Shown: piece by piece, positions 26,941 through 35,655 of the stretch
How the letters are laid out: each line of letters opens with the position of its first letter
Numbering within the stretch: position 1 is the first letter of the stretch
Assembly (NCBI GenBank): GCA_903877645.1
Contig: CAIRES010000026.1
Location: 1 to 64,000 of the forward strand
Source of the DNA: an uncultured Bacteroidota bacterium
GTDB taxonomy: Bacteria > Bacteroidota > Bacteroidia > Chitinophagales > Chitinophagaceae
DNA length: 64,000 nucleotides
Direction: 5' to 3'
Position numbers and translations under genes: made by a program
Notes under the pieces: model-generated
What the model saw: the letters and a program-made list of their open reading frames with translations, nothing else
Databases searched by the model: none
What the model was told of the DNA's origin: nothing

Positions 26941-27116
26941 ATTATATTTTGATTTTAGACCGTTTAAAGATAATCATTCGCCACAAATCCATCGCACTAC
27001 TGCAAATATATAAAACGGCAAATAATACAAGGGGTTTATGGGAGATATTTTTAAAAGAATGAGATTGGGAGCAATTGATCAGCAGCCCGGCGCAATTTTG
27101 GGGTTGCGTGCAGGTA

Positions 27117-27173
27117 AACGGTTAAAACCGTTGCAGGATATGGTTTTCAGACTCCCACGGTTAAAACCGTGGG
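27117..27173. repeat. REP-like element with two hairpins, copy 1
   Basis: AACGGTTAAAACCGTT (27117-27132) and CCCACGGTTAAAACCGTGGG (27154-27173) are two perfect hairpins about 20 bp apart, followed by CTATGT. The same pair occurs at 59289-59348. The remainder of the 341-bp gap 26941-27281 is AT-rich spacer and the guaB promoter. Confidence 0.8.
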
Positions 27174-27241
27174 CTATGTTTGCCTGTACTTCTTAAAATT
27201 GCCGGATGTCTTTAAGGGGGTATAGAAATTGTTGATAGGCC

Positions 27242-27249
27242 TATATTTG
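27242..27249 (+). promoter_or_regulatory. -7 box TATATTTG upstream of guaB (a second box at 27271-27278)
   Basis: TATATTTG lies 32 nt before ATG 27282. A second match, TATCTTTG at 27271-27278, is 3 nt before the ATG. The TTTG of the first box is 21 bp before the second box, so it could act as its -33 element. Confidence 0.45.
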
Positions 27250-27281
27250 CACAATTGGCGATTTGTTACCTATCTTTGCAC

Positions 27282-28751
27282 ATGGCAATAAAATCCAAGT
27301 TTTACGGCGAAGGGCTTACATTTGATGATGTACTGCTTATGCCGGCTTACTCCGAAGTACTGCCTCGCGAAGTAAGTATCGTAACCAATCTCACCAAAGA
27401 CATTAAGATCAACATCCCCATGGTATCAGCTGCCATGGATACGGTGACAGAGACGCCGCTGGCCATTGCGCTATCGCGCGAAGGGGGTATAGGCATCCTG
27501 CATAAGAACATGAGCATAGAGCGCCAGGCAGAACAGGTGCGCAAGGTAAAGCGCTCGGAAAATGGCCTGATACTGGACCCCATAACCCTGAAACCGGATG
27601 CCAGCGTGGGTGATGCCCTAAAAATAATGAAGGACAACAAAATAGGCGGCATACCTATAGTAGATAACAACTTCCTGCTGGTGGGTATGCTCACCAACCG
27701 CGACCTGCGCTTTGAAAAAAACATGAAGAAGAAGGTGAGCGAGGTAATGACCAGCCAGAACCTGGTGACCGCAGCCTTTGGCACTGATATGCAGAAAGCA
27801 GAGCGCATACTGGAGCAGCACAAAATAGAAAAGCTACCAATAGTAGATAAAAAGAATAAGCTGATAGGCCTCATCACCTTCCGTGATACAATACAACTGA
27901 AGAGCCACCCCAATGCCAGCAAGGACTCTATGGGCCGCCTGGTGGCAGGTGCTGCCATAGGCATCACTGCAGACATACTGGAGCGCGTGGAGGCACTGAA
28001 GAACGCAGGTGTGGACGTGATCACGCTGGACAGCGCACATGGCCACTCGAAAGGTGTGATTGATGCGGTGAAGAAAGTAAAGAAGGCATTTAAGAACATA
28101 CCGATAATAGCAGGCAACGTAGCCACAGCGGCAGGCGCCAAGGCGCTGGCCGATGCAGGCGCAGATGCCGTGAAGGTGGGCGTAGGCCCCGGCTCGATAT
28201 GCACTACCCGTGTGGTGACCGGCGCAGGTGCCCCGCAACTTACTGCCATAGTAGAGGCAGCACAGGCACTGAAGAAGACAGGGATCCCGGTTATAGCCGA
28301 TGGCGGCATCCGCTACACAGGCGATATGGTGAAGGCCATAGCCGCAGGTGCATCGTGCATCATGGCAGGATCAATATTTGCAGGCACTGAAGAAAGCCCC
28401 GGCGAGACGATCATCTACGAAGGGCGTAAGTTCAAATCGTACCGTGGTATGGGCTCGGTAGAGGCAATGCAGGAAGGCTCTAAGGACCGCTACTTCCAGG
28501 ATATGGAGGCAGACATCAAGAAGCTGGTACCGGAAGGCATTGTGGGCCGTGTGCCTTATAAGGGTGCCCTGAGCGAGATAGTACAGCAGTTTGTAGGCGG
28601 CCTGCGCGCAGGTATGGGCTACTGCGGCGCAAAAGACATAGCTACCCTGCAGAACGAATCGCAGTTTGTACGTATCACCCCGGCGAGCATGGCAGAAAGC
28701 CATCCGCATGATGTGGTGATCACTAAGGAAGCGCCGAATTACAGCAGGTAG
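27282..28751 (+). CDS. guaB: Inosine-5'-monophosphate dehydrogenase
   Basis: GuaB oxidises IMP to XMP with NAD+, the committed step of GMP synthesis. The sequence has the TIM barrel with [18 protein letters not shown] at the start, two CBS domains inserted at about residues 95-205, the catalytic Cys307 in [11 protein letters not shown], the mobile flap with [10 protein letters not shown], and a C-terminal [10 protein letters not shown]. The length of 489 residues is standard. The start was moved to ATG 27282 ([12 protein letters not shown]), since the longer frame begins at a TTG. It stands alone, with a promoter upstream and a terminator downstream. Confidence 0.96.
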   Translation: MAIKSKFYGEGLTFDDVLLMPAYSEVLPREVSIVTNLTKDIKINIPMVSAAMDTVTETPLAIALSREGGIGILHKNMSIERQAEQVRKVKRSENGLILDPITLKPDASVGDALKIMKDNKIGGIPIVDNNFLLVGMLTNRDLRFEKNMKKKVSEVMTSQNLVTAAFGTDMQKAERILEQHKIEKLPIVDKKNKLIGLITFRDTIQLKSHPNASKDSMGRLVAGAAIGITADILERVEALKNAGVDVITLDSAHGHSKGVIDAVKKVKKAFKNIPIIAGNVATAAGAKALADAGADAVKVGVGPGSICTTRVVTGAGAPQLTAIVEAAQALKKTGIPVIADGGIRYTGDMVKAIAAGASCIMAGSIFAGTEESPGETIIYEGRKFKSYRGMGSVEAMQEGSKDRYFQDMEADIKKLVPEGIVGRVPYKGALSEIVQQFVGGLRAGMGYCGAKDIATLQNESQFVRITPASMAESHPHDVVITKEAPNYSR

Positions 28752-28759
28752 GGGGGCAA

Positions 28760-28793
28760 ATTCCCAAGTTCCAAATCACAAGTTCCAAATTCC
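28760..28793. repeat. Direct repeat of CAAGTTCCAAAT
   Basis: CAAGTTCCAAAT occurs at about 28766 and again at about 28779, within AATTCC-rich sequence. A similar run lies at 51783-51813. Confidence 0.5.
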
Positions 28794-28831
28794 ATCCCGA
28801 TGGCTATTAGGACAAATTCTTCCCTAATTTT

Positions 28832-28867
28832 AAAAAGAGCAGAACCTTTGTGGGTTCTGCTCTTTTT
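28832..28867. terminator. guaB terminator
   Basis: AAAAAGAGCAGAACC pairs perfectly with GGTTCTGCTCTTTTT (15 bp, 6-nt loop), and more T follow. It also faces the converging membrane-protein gene. Confidence 0.85.
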
Positions 28868-28914
28868 TTGTAGTGCGCAGTGAAAGGAGATGTGGTGTCG
28901 CAAGCGAGACAAAC

Positions 28915-29580
28915 TTACGGTATTTCGATTGTTTCTCCCTCAGAGATCCTAATCTTTAAGGGCTTATTTTCATACCGATAATTTATGATTAGGTGCTTTG
29001 CGACACCTGGGTCTGGGTCTCCGGCAAGTTCATTACTTGCTCTAATATTTAGTTTATTATTAGAAACCATTTCTCTTACAATTGGAGTAACATCTATCTC
29101 GGCCTTTGCTGTTTTATAAATAGCAGACATAATCTCTAGCTGGAATTGTTGTTTTCTCAATAATTTATTTTTTGATAAAAAGAGATTAAAAAATTCTTTA
29201 GTTAAATCCCAAGATGATGTCCAAATAAATGTACTGAGAATCCACATTATTATGAGAGCAATTACACCACTAATAAAATATGCTATTAAATGCTCTGCTT
29301 CCTTGCCAGATTCCCAGTAAAAATTCTGATCAGTTACACTACCAGTAAGTGGTAAAACAAAAATAAAATAACACAATTTCCAAATTTGAAAAACTATAAG
29401 CGCAATGACAACTATTCCAGCAATTTTCCCCATATTATGAAGCAATTTATTGACCTTAAACGCAAATACGTTTGATTTTCTACGTAACAGAGCAAACGGA
29501 ATCGCTGCTATTAGAGTTGTAATAGTCACAAAATCCGCTACGATACTCACTATCTTTAAAAAAGGGGAGTTAAAGTCCAT
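28915..29580 (-). CDS. Membrane protein with a DUF3395/DNAJC11-C-like C-terminal domain
   Basis: The protein has 221 residues from ATG 29580; a longer frame starts with TTG at 29607. There are three membrane helices in the first 125 residues (IVADFVTITTLIAAIPFALL, GIVVIALIVFQIWKLCYFIF, YFISGVIALIIMWILSTFIW). The soluble C-terminus contains AEIDVTPIVREMV, DPDPGVAKHLIINYRY and GETIEIP at the end. This order (DVT..., GxxDPxxGxxKxLxVxYxxxG, a final IP) resembles the C-terminal DUF3395 domain of the mitochondrial protein DNAJC11. The match is by eye, and the function is unknown. It is AT-richer than guaB next to it. Confidence 0.6.
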   Translation of the reverse strand: MDFNSPFLKIVSIVADFVTITTLIAAIPFALLRRKSNVFAFKVNKLLHNMGKIAGIVVIALIVFQIWKLCYFIFVLPLTGSVTDQNFYWESGKEAEHLIAYFISGVIALIIMWILSTFIWTSSWDLTKEFFNLFLSKNKLLRKQQFQLEIMSAIYKTAKAEIDVTPIVREMVSNNKLNIRASNELAGDPDPGVAKHLIINYRYENKPLKIRISEGETIEIP

Positions 29581-29645
29581 GGAATTATTAATGCTTGATT
29601 TAATCAATCAAATCTAAAAAAGAAAGTGAATATTTTATAAATTTA

Positions 29646-30206
29646 GTGTTCTATGGGCAAAAGAAAAAAGCATCACTATATTCCGCAATTTTATCTACTT
29701 ATGACAAGACCGCCATCATCTGGGACGCAAAAACAGGAGCATTGCTGCACAAGCTCGAAGGACACATCAACTATGTTCTTGCCGCGTCTTTTTCGGCAAA
29801 AAGCAACAAAGTAGTTACTTCATCCGCTGATAAGACGGCCATCATCTGGGATGCAAATACTGGCAAAGAATTAGCCACCCTGAAAGGGCATATCCGCGCT
29901 GTTACTACCGCCGCATTCTCCCATGATGGAAAAAGAGTCATCACAGGGTCTTCCGATTGCACAGCGAAGTTATGGGATACAAATTCCGGGAAGGAATTGG
30001 CCAATCTTGCCGGCCATACCGGCCGCATCGTATCCGCTGTTTTTGCGCACGACGACAAATATGTACTCACCGCATCTAAAGACCATACCGTAAGACTATG
30101 GCTTATATCCATACCGGACATTATTGCAGATATGGATAAGCAAATACAGGACCTGACACCGGAAGAAAAAGCAAACTTTGGCATTAGCAATAAAATAACC
30201 GATTAG
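29646..30206 (+). pseudogene. Truncated WD40-repeat gene (3' end only)
   Basis: The frame encodes about three and a half WD40 blades (DKTAIIWDAKTGALLHKLEGH, DKTAIIWDANTGKELATLKGH, DCTAKLWDTNSGKELANLAGH, DHTVRLWLIS) and a tail LTPEEKANFGI. That tail is a common ending of long bacterial WD40 proteins. A propeller needs about seven blades, and there is no N-terminal domain. The frame is open from 29604 with no ATG; the only start is GTG 29646. The first blade is cut in the middle (STYDKTAII). I read this as the surviving 3' end of a larger gene whose front was lost at about 29.6 kb. It abuts the next gene's stop with no gap. Confidence 0.65.
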
Positions 30207-31043
30207 TTATTTTTTGAACGGCGCAGTCCAGTAGTTATAAATACCGTGATGCAGGCGGGCCTCCTTCTTGAGATCAGTGCTCAGGGCGCAAATAGCATCC
30301 ATCTTCACATAGGCGTAAGTAGATACAAGAAGAGGATATGACTTACTTTCTCCTTTAGGAGATTCGGGCTGTTGTGTTTTATAGCCCCTACCGGCAGCAT
30401 AGTTAGCGAAAGCTACCCGGTCGGTATCTGTGCGGAAATAAAATGAGAATATGACATCCCGTTTCATGGTCAGGCTGTCGCCTGTTTGAAGTAGTTTAGT
30501 GACGATCTTATCGTTCTCCATCCAGTTCTGCGTTGCTTCGTCCGGGTACAGGAAGGTGCGATAGGTAACCCAATCGGGATCGGACTTTATATTGACTACA
30601 TAGTCGTAATCTTTGTAGCTGCGGCCATACATGCGGGCCAGCGCATTGCGGATGCCCACTGTATCCTTTACATAATAGTAATTGAGCCGTTCACATTTAT
30701 AAGTGAAGGTACCACACAGCACTTTGGCGGTAACTCCGGTGAGGAAATTATCAGTAGACGTGAGTATATCCTCCAGTGCATCTATTTCAGAAGTTTCGGG
30801 CAGGCCTTTAGCATTGCATTTGTGTGCGCGTGGCCCGGTGATCACAAGGTTGGGGTATTTCTTATCGGGCGCCGTATTATACAAGTTCAAGTCAACGAGT
30901 ACAGAACCGGGTTTATCTCCGAACTTGGCCATATAGGTATCCCATTGCTCGTTTTGGGCAAAGGAGGAGATGGCGAAAAGCATAAAAATTATAGCAATGA
31001 AATATTTCACTGTGTAAAGTAAAGAAATACATTTCAGCAGCAT
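30207..31043 (-). CDS. Exported DUF695 (plus RraB-like) protein
   Basis: The protein has 278 residues. The N-terminal region is a signal peptide ending SSFAQ; ATG 31043 or the in-frame GTG 31010 (VKYFIAIIFML) are both possible starts. The mature part WDTYMAKFGDKPGSVLVDLNL, then GLPETSEIDALEDIL and GTFTYKCERLNYYYVKD, follows the DUF695 pattern. The C-terminal about 100 residues (DVIFSFYFRTDTDRVAFANYAAGRGYK) resemble the RraB-type domain often fused to DUF695. RraB is cytosolic in enterobacteria, so an exported version cannot act on RNase E; another role must be assumed. Confidence 0.7.
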   Translation of the reverse strand: MLLKCISLLYTVKYFIAIIFMLFAISSFAQNEQWDTYMAKFGDKPGSVLVDLNLYNTAPDKKYPNLVITGPRAHKCNAKGLPETSEIDALEDILTSTDNFLTGVTAKVLCGTFTYKCERLNYYYVKDTVGIRNALARMYGRSYKDYDYVVNIKSDPDWVTYRTFLYPDEATQNWMENDKIVTKLLQTGDSLTMKRDVIFSFYFRTDTDRVAFANYAAGRGYKTQQPESPKGESKSYPLLVSTYAYVKMDAICALSTDLKKEARLHHGIYNYWTAPFKK

Positions 31044-31121
31044 GTCTCTTTAAGGAATATTTGGGAGTAAGCCCTGTTACATGTTCATTATCAGCCATTT
31101 CATAAATCAAAAAAGTTACTT

Positions 31122-31129
31122 TATATTTG
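31122..31129 (+). promoter_or_regulatory. -7 box TATATTTG, 5 nt before the acyl carrier protein start
   Basis: TATATTTG ends 5 nt before ATG 31135. If used, transcription would begin at or next to the A of the ATG. It would drive the operon from 31135 onward. Confidence 0.45.
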
Positions 31130-31134
31130 CGGGT

Positions 31135-31389
31135 ATGGATAATAGTATTATACAAGGCATTAATACTTTGCTTGTTGAGGAGTTTGAAGTGGATCCCGGT
31201 CAGATAACGCCTGATGCAGAATTAAAAAGCACGCTGGACCTGGACAGTCTGGATTATATAGATTTGATCGCTATTACAGAATCTAACTTCGGCTGCAAGG
31301 TAAAGCCTGAAGATTTTAATCACATTATTACCTTCAGCGACTTCTATAATTACATAGCTGCACACATGCAGAAGAAGGAGTTGATATGA
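31135..31389 (+). CDS. Acyl carrier protein of a flexirubin-type operon
   Basis: This is an 84-residue carrier protein. The phosphopantetheine attachment site is Ser38 in LDLDSLDYIDL. The start was set at ATG 31135 (MDNSIIQGINTLL) because the 18 residues upstream in the longer frame are unlike any carrier protein. Its stop overlaps the acyltransferase start by 4 bp (ATGA), so the two are co-translated. In aryl-polyene and flexirubin clusters a dedicated carrier of this kind holds the growing or finished acyl chain. That role is inferred from the neighbours. Confidence 0.85.
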   Translation: MDNSIIQGINTLLVEEFEVDPGQITPDAELKSTLDLDSLDYIDLIAITESNFGCKVKPEDFNHIITFSDFYNYIAAHMQKKELI

Positions 31390-32267
31390 CACAATCCTGG
31401 GAGGGACGATCTAAGGGCAATAAGCTTGGCTACAGCATTTTCATAGGCATTTTACGTATTGGTGGCGTATGGCCGGCCTATTTTCTGCTCCGTTTCGTGG
31501 CTGCCTATTACCTCGCATTCAACTCATCTTATAAACACATTGCAGCTTACTTCAGGGAGCGACTGGGATATAGCAAATGGCAAACTATACGCAGCGTATA
31601 CCACAACTATTTCCTCTTCGGACAAACCCTCATTGATAAAATAGTAGTGATGTCCGGTCTCAAAGTCCCCTACTCCTTCGAGTTCGATCATGAACACTAT
31701 ATCGAGGAGATCATGGCAGGTGGCAGGGGTGGCATACTCATCAGTGCGCACATGGGCAACTATGAGCTGGCGGCATACTACTTCAAGCGGTTGCCGGTGC
31801 GGGTGAATATAGTAATGGTCGATAACGAGCAACAGCAGATCAAAGAATACCTGGAGTCTGTGATGCACGACCGCACCAAGATGAACATCATCACCATCAA
31901 GGAGGATATGTCGCATGTATACGAGATCAGCAATGCATTGCAGAATAACGAACTCATAGCCCTCCATGCCGACCGTTTTGTGGCAGGCAGCAAAACGATC
32001 ACAGGCAACTTCTTGGGCAAGAATGCGGAATTCCCTATGGGGCCCTTTGTGCTGGCCTCCACCTTCAAAGTACCGGTATCTTATGTATTTTGCTTTAAAG
32101 ACAATGCTATGCACTACCACCTTTCGGCCAGCAAGCCTATAGAGTACACCGAAAATAAAAAGATAGCGATACCAGCGGCGCTAAACGATTATATCAAAGA
32201 ACTGGAAACAAAAGTGAAACAATACCCCGAGCAATGGTTTAACTACTACAACTTCTGGAGCGCATGA
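31386..32267 (+). CDS. LpxL/HtrB-like lysophospholipid acyltransferase family protein
   Basis: This is a 293-residue membrane-associated acyltransferase of the lipid A late-acyltransferase superfamily. Residues about 20-45 form an N-terminal membrane helix. The catalytic motif is His-x4-(Asp/Glu), here ISAHMGNYELAAYYF near residue 120, and ALHADRFVAGSKTITGNFLGK corresponds to the second conserved block. In flexirubin-type clusters the homologue is thought to transfer the polyene chain from its carrier protein to a lipid acceptor. Overlaps of 4 bp on both sides show tight coupling. Confidence 0.85.
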   Translation: MTQSWEGRSKGNKLGYSIFIGILRIGGVWPAYFLLRFVAAYYLAFNSSYKHIAAYFRERLGYSKWQTIRSVYHNYFLFGQTLIDKIVVMSGLKVPYSFEFDHEHYIEEIMAGGRGGILISAHMGNYELAAYYFKRLPVRVNIVMVDNEQQQIKEYLESVMHDRTKMNIITIKEDMSHVYEISNALQNNELIALHADRFVAGSKTITGNFLGKNAEFPMGPFVLASTFKVPVSYVFCFKDNAMHYHLSASKPIEYTENKKIAIPAALNDYIKELETKVKQYPEQWFNYYNFWSA

Positions 32268-33034
32268 AATTCAGGATAGTGACCATATTCTGCATAATGA
32301 TGCTGGCATTACTCATACCGGTGCATTATTTCGTGGCACCAGCCCTATGGTGGTACCCTGTGGCCATAGCAGTGATGTATGTGACCATGGTTTTCCTTGG
32401 GTGCGTGACGCTATCAATGAATTTCTTTATCCCTGTGCTGTGCAAAGCGACCACTACCGAAAAAGTAGTAGCCCTCACCTTCGATGACGGGCCAAATACG
32501 TACAGCACGCAAATACTGGATATACTCAAAGTAAATAACACCCCTGCAGCATTCTTTTGTATAGGCAAGAACATTGCCGGTAATGAGGCTGTATTGCAAC
32601 GCATGGACAAAGAAGGGCATATTATCGGCAACCACAGCTATACGCATGATTTCTGGTTCGATATGCTGGGGTGGCACAAAATGCTCGCTGAGCTACAACA
32701 GATGGGTATAGCTGCCAAACATGCGACCGGCAGGCAACCCCTTCTCTTTCGCCCGCCGTATGGCGTAATGAACCCCAACCTGGCAAAAGCGATAAAGGAA
32801 GGTGGGTACACCACTATCGGCTGGAGCATTCGGTCGTTTGACACAAAGGCAAAAGACAAAGAAAAGTTATTATCCCACATTACAGGCCAACTAAAGCCCG
32901 GAGCCATTATATTGCTGCACGATAGCAGGCAGATAACAGCAGAGATACTGCCGGAATTAATAAAGCGAATACACGATAAGGGATATAAAATAGTGCGGGC
33001 CGATAAAATGCTAAACATACAAGCGTATGCGTAA
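32264..33034 (+). CDS. Polysaccharide deacetylase (NodB-type) family protein
   Basis: The protein has 256 residues. An N-terminal region with two hydrophobic helices (about 5-55) is followed by the NodB homology domain: Asp74-Asp75 in LTFDDGPN, the metal-binding His124 and His128 in NHSYTH, RPPYG (motif 3), and ILLHDS (motif 5). All catalytic elements are present, so it should be an active carbohydrate-esterase 4 type enzyme. Its substrate in this operon is unknown; in related clusters it is conserved beside the acyltransferase. It overlaps the neighbours by 4 and 8 bp. Confidence 0.88.
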   Translation: MKFRIVTIFCIMMLALLIPVHYFVAPALWWYPVAIAVMYVTMVFLGCVTLSMNFFIPVLCKATTTEKVVALTFDDGPNTYSTQILDILKVNNTPAAFFCIGKNIAGNEAVLQRMDKEGHIIGNHSYTHDFWFDMLGWHKMLAELQQMGIAAKHATGRQPLLFRPPYGVMNPNLAKAIKEGGYTTIGWSIRSFDTKAKDKEKLLSHITGQLKPGAIILLHDSRQITAEILPELIKRIHDKGYKIVRADKMLNIQAYA

Positions 33035-33659
33035 ACTGATAACAATACTGTGCTGCTTCATAGCCATGAACGCAACCGCGCAATACAGCGGCTATAAGTT
33101 GGTAAGCAATACTGAAGCCTTCCGGCAGCAATTCACAAAAGCATCGCAGGCTACCCAAAGCATACAGTGCGACTTTGTGCAGGACAAGAACCTGAGTATG
33201 CTGGCCGACAAGATCGTATCTACCGGTAAGTTCTGGTTCAAGCGGGACAATAAGGTGAAGATGGAGTATCTCAAGCCATCGTACTACCTGCTGGTCATCA
33301 ATGGCAACAATATAAAGACAAAGGATGGCCAAAAAGAGAACCATCTATCTGCCAAGTCGAACAAGATGTTTGAACAGGTGAACAAGATGATGATAGACTG
33401 CGTGCAAGGTACGGCGCTGGATAACAAGAGTTTTACCACACGTGTGTTTGAAAGCGAGCATACCTACCTGGTAGAGATGGCACCCACAACGAAAGCCCTT
33501 CAAGGCATTTTTAAGAACATCAACCTGACCGTGGATAAGAAAGATTATTCCGTAACGAAGATGGATATGATAGAGCAATCAGGCGACAATACAGACATTT
33601 CTTTTTTGCACAAGCAGACGAACACAAATATACCGGATGAAGTTTTTTCTGTTAAGTAG
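33027..33659 (+). CDS. LolA-like outer-membrane lipoprotein carrier protein
   Basis: The protein has 210 residues with signal peptide MRKLITILCCFIAMNATAQ. The body follows the LolA/LolB-type half-barrel: FRQQFTKASQATQSIQCDFVQDKNL, GKFWFKRDNKVKMEYLKPS, and YLLVINGNNIKTK. Such a fold shields a lipid tail in the periplasm. In an operon with acyltransferases and an MMPL exporter, it probably shuttles the acylated product to the outer membrane; the general housekeeping lolA is expected elsewhere. Its last codons overlap the next gene by 23 bp. Confidence 0.82.
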   Translation: MRKLITILCCFIAMNATAQYSGYKLVSNTEAFRQQFTKASQATQSIQCDFVQDKNLSMLADKIVSTGKFWFKRDNKVKMEYLKPSYYLLVINGNNIKTKDGQKENHLSAKSNKMFEQVNKMMIDCVQGTALDNKSFTTRVFESEHTYLVEMAPTTKALQGIFKNINLTVDKKDYSVTKMDMIEQSGDNTDISFLHKQTNTNIPDEVFSVK

Positions 33660-34314
33660 AAAGTCTAAAGTAGAAAGTAGAAAGTCGCGAGTTGTATTTC
33701 GTACTGCGATTATACTTGTATGTGCGGCTGTGTTGTTGGGAAGTTGCAAGTCTGCTTACCGAAATTTCAAGCATGTAGATGGTAATGTGCGCTGTATCGA
33801 AAAATTTGTTCCACAGTTTTCTAATACGCTGTATATTGCTTATGTGGATGTGACGAAGCACCATTTCAGTGGTATACTCTTCTTTAAACGCATGCCCGAT
33901 AGCAGCATGCGGGTGGTATTTACCAACGAAATGGGCGTGAAGTTCTTTGATTTTGCGTTTACAAAGGATGGCGATTTTGTAAAGTACTATGTAATGAAGA
34001 AGATGGATAAAAAGGTAGTGGTAAATGCACTCCGGAAAGACATAGAGCTGGTATTGATGCATCCGGACTACCCTAATGCCAAACTGCTGACAAACAGCAA
34101 GGAACGCTACACATCCTTCCCCGACAAGAAAGGCCACGACTACTATGTAACCGATAACGATTGCAACCACCTGCTGCGTATAGAAAAAGCATCGCCCCGC
34201 AAGCCTATTGAGTACATTCAGCTATTTGACTACAAAGAAGGCATACCGGACAGTATAGATATACTCCATAAGAATTTTAAGTTTAGCATTGCGTTGAAGA
34301 GGATAGAAAGGTAG
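33637..34314 (+). CDS. Lipoprotein of the flexirubin-type operon, N-terminus partly made from a DNA repeat
   Basis: The protein has 225 residues with lipobox VLLGSC (Cys37). The first possible ATG is 33637, inside the end of the LolA-like gene, and there is no other start before the lipobox. Residues 7-18 (SRKSKVESRKSR) are encoded by AGTAGAAAGT-type repeats at 33655-33690, which makes an unusually long, very basic n-region. The mature domain is beta-rich (HHFSGILFFKRMPDSSMRVVFTNEMGVKFFDFAF) and resembles LolB-like or DUF4292-type lipoproteins only in outline. It may accept the product at the outer membrane, by analogy with the LolA-LolB pair. Confidence 0.7.
   Translation: MKFFLLSRKSKVESRKSRVVFRTAIILVCAAVLLGSCKSAYRNFKHVDGNVRCIEKFVPQFSNTLYIAYVDVTKHHFSGILFFKRMPDSSMRVVFTNEMGVKFFDFAFTKDGDFVKYYVMKKMDKKVVVNALRKDIELVLMHPDYPNAKLLTNSKERYTSFPDKKGHDYYVTDNDCNHLLRIEKASPRKPIEYIQLFDYKEGIPDSIDILHKNFKFSIALKRIER
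33655..33690. repeat. AGTAGAAAGT repeat tract inside coding sequence
   Basis: The pattern is AGTAGAAAGTCTAAAGTAGA followed by AAGTAGAAAGTCG. It corresponds unit by unit to the minus strand of 10183-10203 and its flanks, with A replacing T at the variable position. Confidence 0.65.
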
Positions 34315-34350
34315 CATTATATGCATGCAACCTAAAGAACAACAAGAACA

Positions 34351-35544
34351 TTGACTGACCACACCACATATCGCCAAGCCTTTGCCACACTCAATGCATG
34401 TGTGCTCATGCCAACGTACAATAATGCTGGTACGCTGGAGGACGTACTTCGTTCAGTGCTGGAATATACAGACAGGGTAATAGTAGTAAACGATGGCAGT
34501 ACCGATGGCACTGCTGAAATACTCTCCCGATATCCACAAGTGCAACTGGTAAGCTATGCGAGAAACATCGGTAAGGGCATGGCGCTGCGCAAGGGCTTTG
34601 CCGCAGCTATAGAGCGGGGGTATGATTTCGCGATCACCATTGATTCGGACGGGCAACATTTTGCAACAGATCTGCCCGCATTTCTTGAAAAGTTGCAAAC
34701 CGAAAGGAATTCAATAATAGTAGGCGCCCGCAACCTGCATAAAGAGAACATGCCGGAGCAAAACACCTTTGCCAATAAGTTCTCCAACTTCTGGTTTTAT
34801 GTGGAGACTGGGATAAGGGCTGCCGATACGCAGTCGGGCTACAGGGCTTACCCATTGCATTTAATGAAGGAGATCACCTTCTTCGGCACCAAGTACGAGT
34901 TTGAGGTTGAGGTACTGGTACGCTGTGTATGGAAGGGCATAGGCATTACGTGGATACCAGTAAATGTATACTACCCTCCCCCCGGCGAGCGTATCTCGCA
35001 TTTCAGGCCGGGGCCTGATTTTTCGAGGATCAGTGTACTCAATACAATATTGGTGCTGGCAGCTTTTCTATACATCAAGCCACGCGATCTGATATTAAAA
35101 ATGTCGCACATCAAAAATGTGAAGGAGATGCTGCGCAAAAACCTCTTCAATAAAGACGAACCGGCTTTGAAGAAGGCTGCGTCTATAGGTTTTGGCGTGT
35201 TTATGGGCATCATACCGCTGTGGGGTTTCCAGATGGCTGTTGCATTGTTGTTTGCTGCGATCTTCCGGCTCAATAAGGCACTTACGCTCATAGCATCCAA
35301 CATTAGCATCCCACCCATGATACCCTTGATCATCTTCCTCAGCTTTATGATGGGGCGCGTATGGATGGGCACCAATGCGGTGTATATGATCTTTAGCCGC
35401 AACATCACCGTTCAGGCTATCAAACTTAATCTCGAACAATACATATATGGCAGTATTTCACTCGCTATAGTTGCCGGGCTGCTGGCCTTTGGCATCACAT
35501 GGTCTATCCTGCATTTTTCGGCCCAAATGAAGAGCAAAAACTAA
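34351..35544 (+). CDS. Family 2 glycosyltransferase fused to DUF2062
   Basis: The protein has 397 residues. Residues about 15-245 are a GT-A fold (VLMPTYNNAGTLEDVL, VVNDGSTDGTAEIL, the metal motif DSDGQH, and the DTQSGYRAYP acceptor-loop motif). Residues about 270-390 are a membrane DUF2062 domain (KKAASIGFGVFMGIIPLWG, then SNISIPPMIPLIIFLS). No ATG lies before the GT fold; the frame opens just after a stop at 34333-34335 and TTG 34351 is the first start. The fusion is usual in aryl-polyene and flexirubin clusters, where it is assumed to add a sugar to the lipid head group. Confidence 0.85.
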   Translation: MTDHTTYRQAFATLNACVLMPTYNNAGTLEDVLRSVLEYTDRVIVVNDGSTDGTAEILSRYPQVQLVSYARNIGKGMALRKGFAAAIERGYDFAITIDSDGQHFATDLPAFLEKLQTERNSIIVGARNLHKENMPEQNTFANKFSNFWFYVETGIRAADTQSGYRAYPLHLMKEITFFGTKYEFEVEVLVRCVWKGIGITWIPVNVYYPPPGERISHFRPGPDFSRISVLNTILVLAAFLYIKPRDLILKMSHIKNVKEMLRKNLFNKDEPALKKAASIGFGVFMGIIPLWGFQMAVALLFAAIFRLNKALTLIASNISIPPMIPLIIFLSFMMGRVWMGTNAVYMIFSRNITVQAIKLNLEQYIYGSISLAIVAGLLAFGITWSILHFSAQMKSKN

Positions 35545-35546
35545 GT

Positions 35547-35554
35547 TATCTTTG
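35547..35554 (+). promoter_or_regulatory. Possible internal promoter box TATCTTTG before the exporter gene
   Basis: TATCTTTG, immediately after the stop of the glycosyltransferase and 101 nt before ATG 35656. The 111-bp gap is the largest in the first part of the operon, so a second transcript is plausible. Confidence 0.4.
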
Positions 35555-35655
35555 CCTCGCAATGCCGCACACATATCCCTCATAAGTATTTGAAGAGGTG
35601 TCTTTAATTCAAGCCATATCTTTTATATATTGCGATAGCGGCATAGATAGTACCC

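Noticed and set aside
27347-28309. Minus-strand frame of 320 codons opposite guaB
   Set aside because: guaB is certain from its motifs. The frame has no start context or family likeness and is Ala/Ser/Pro-rich from antisense codon bias.
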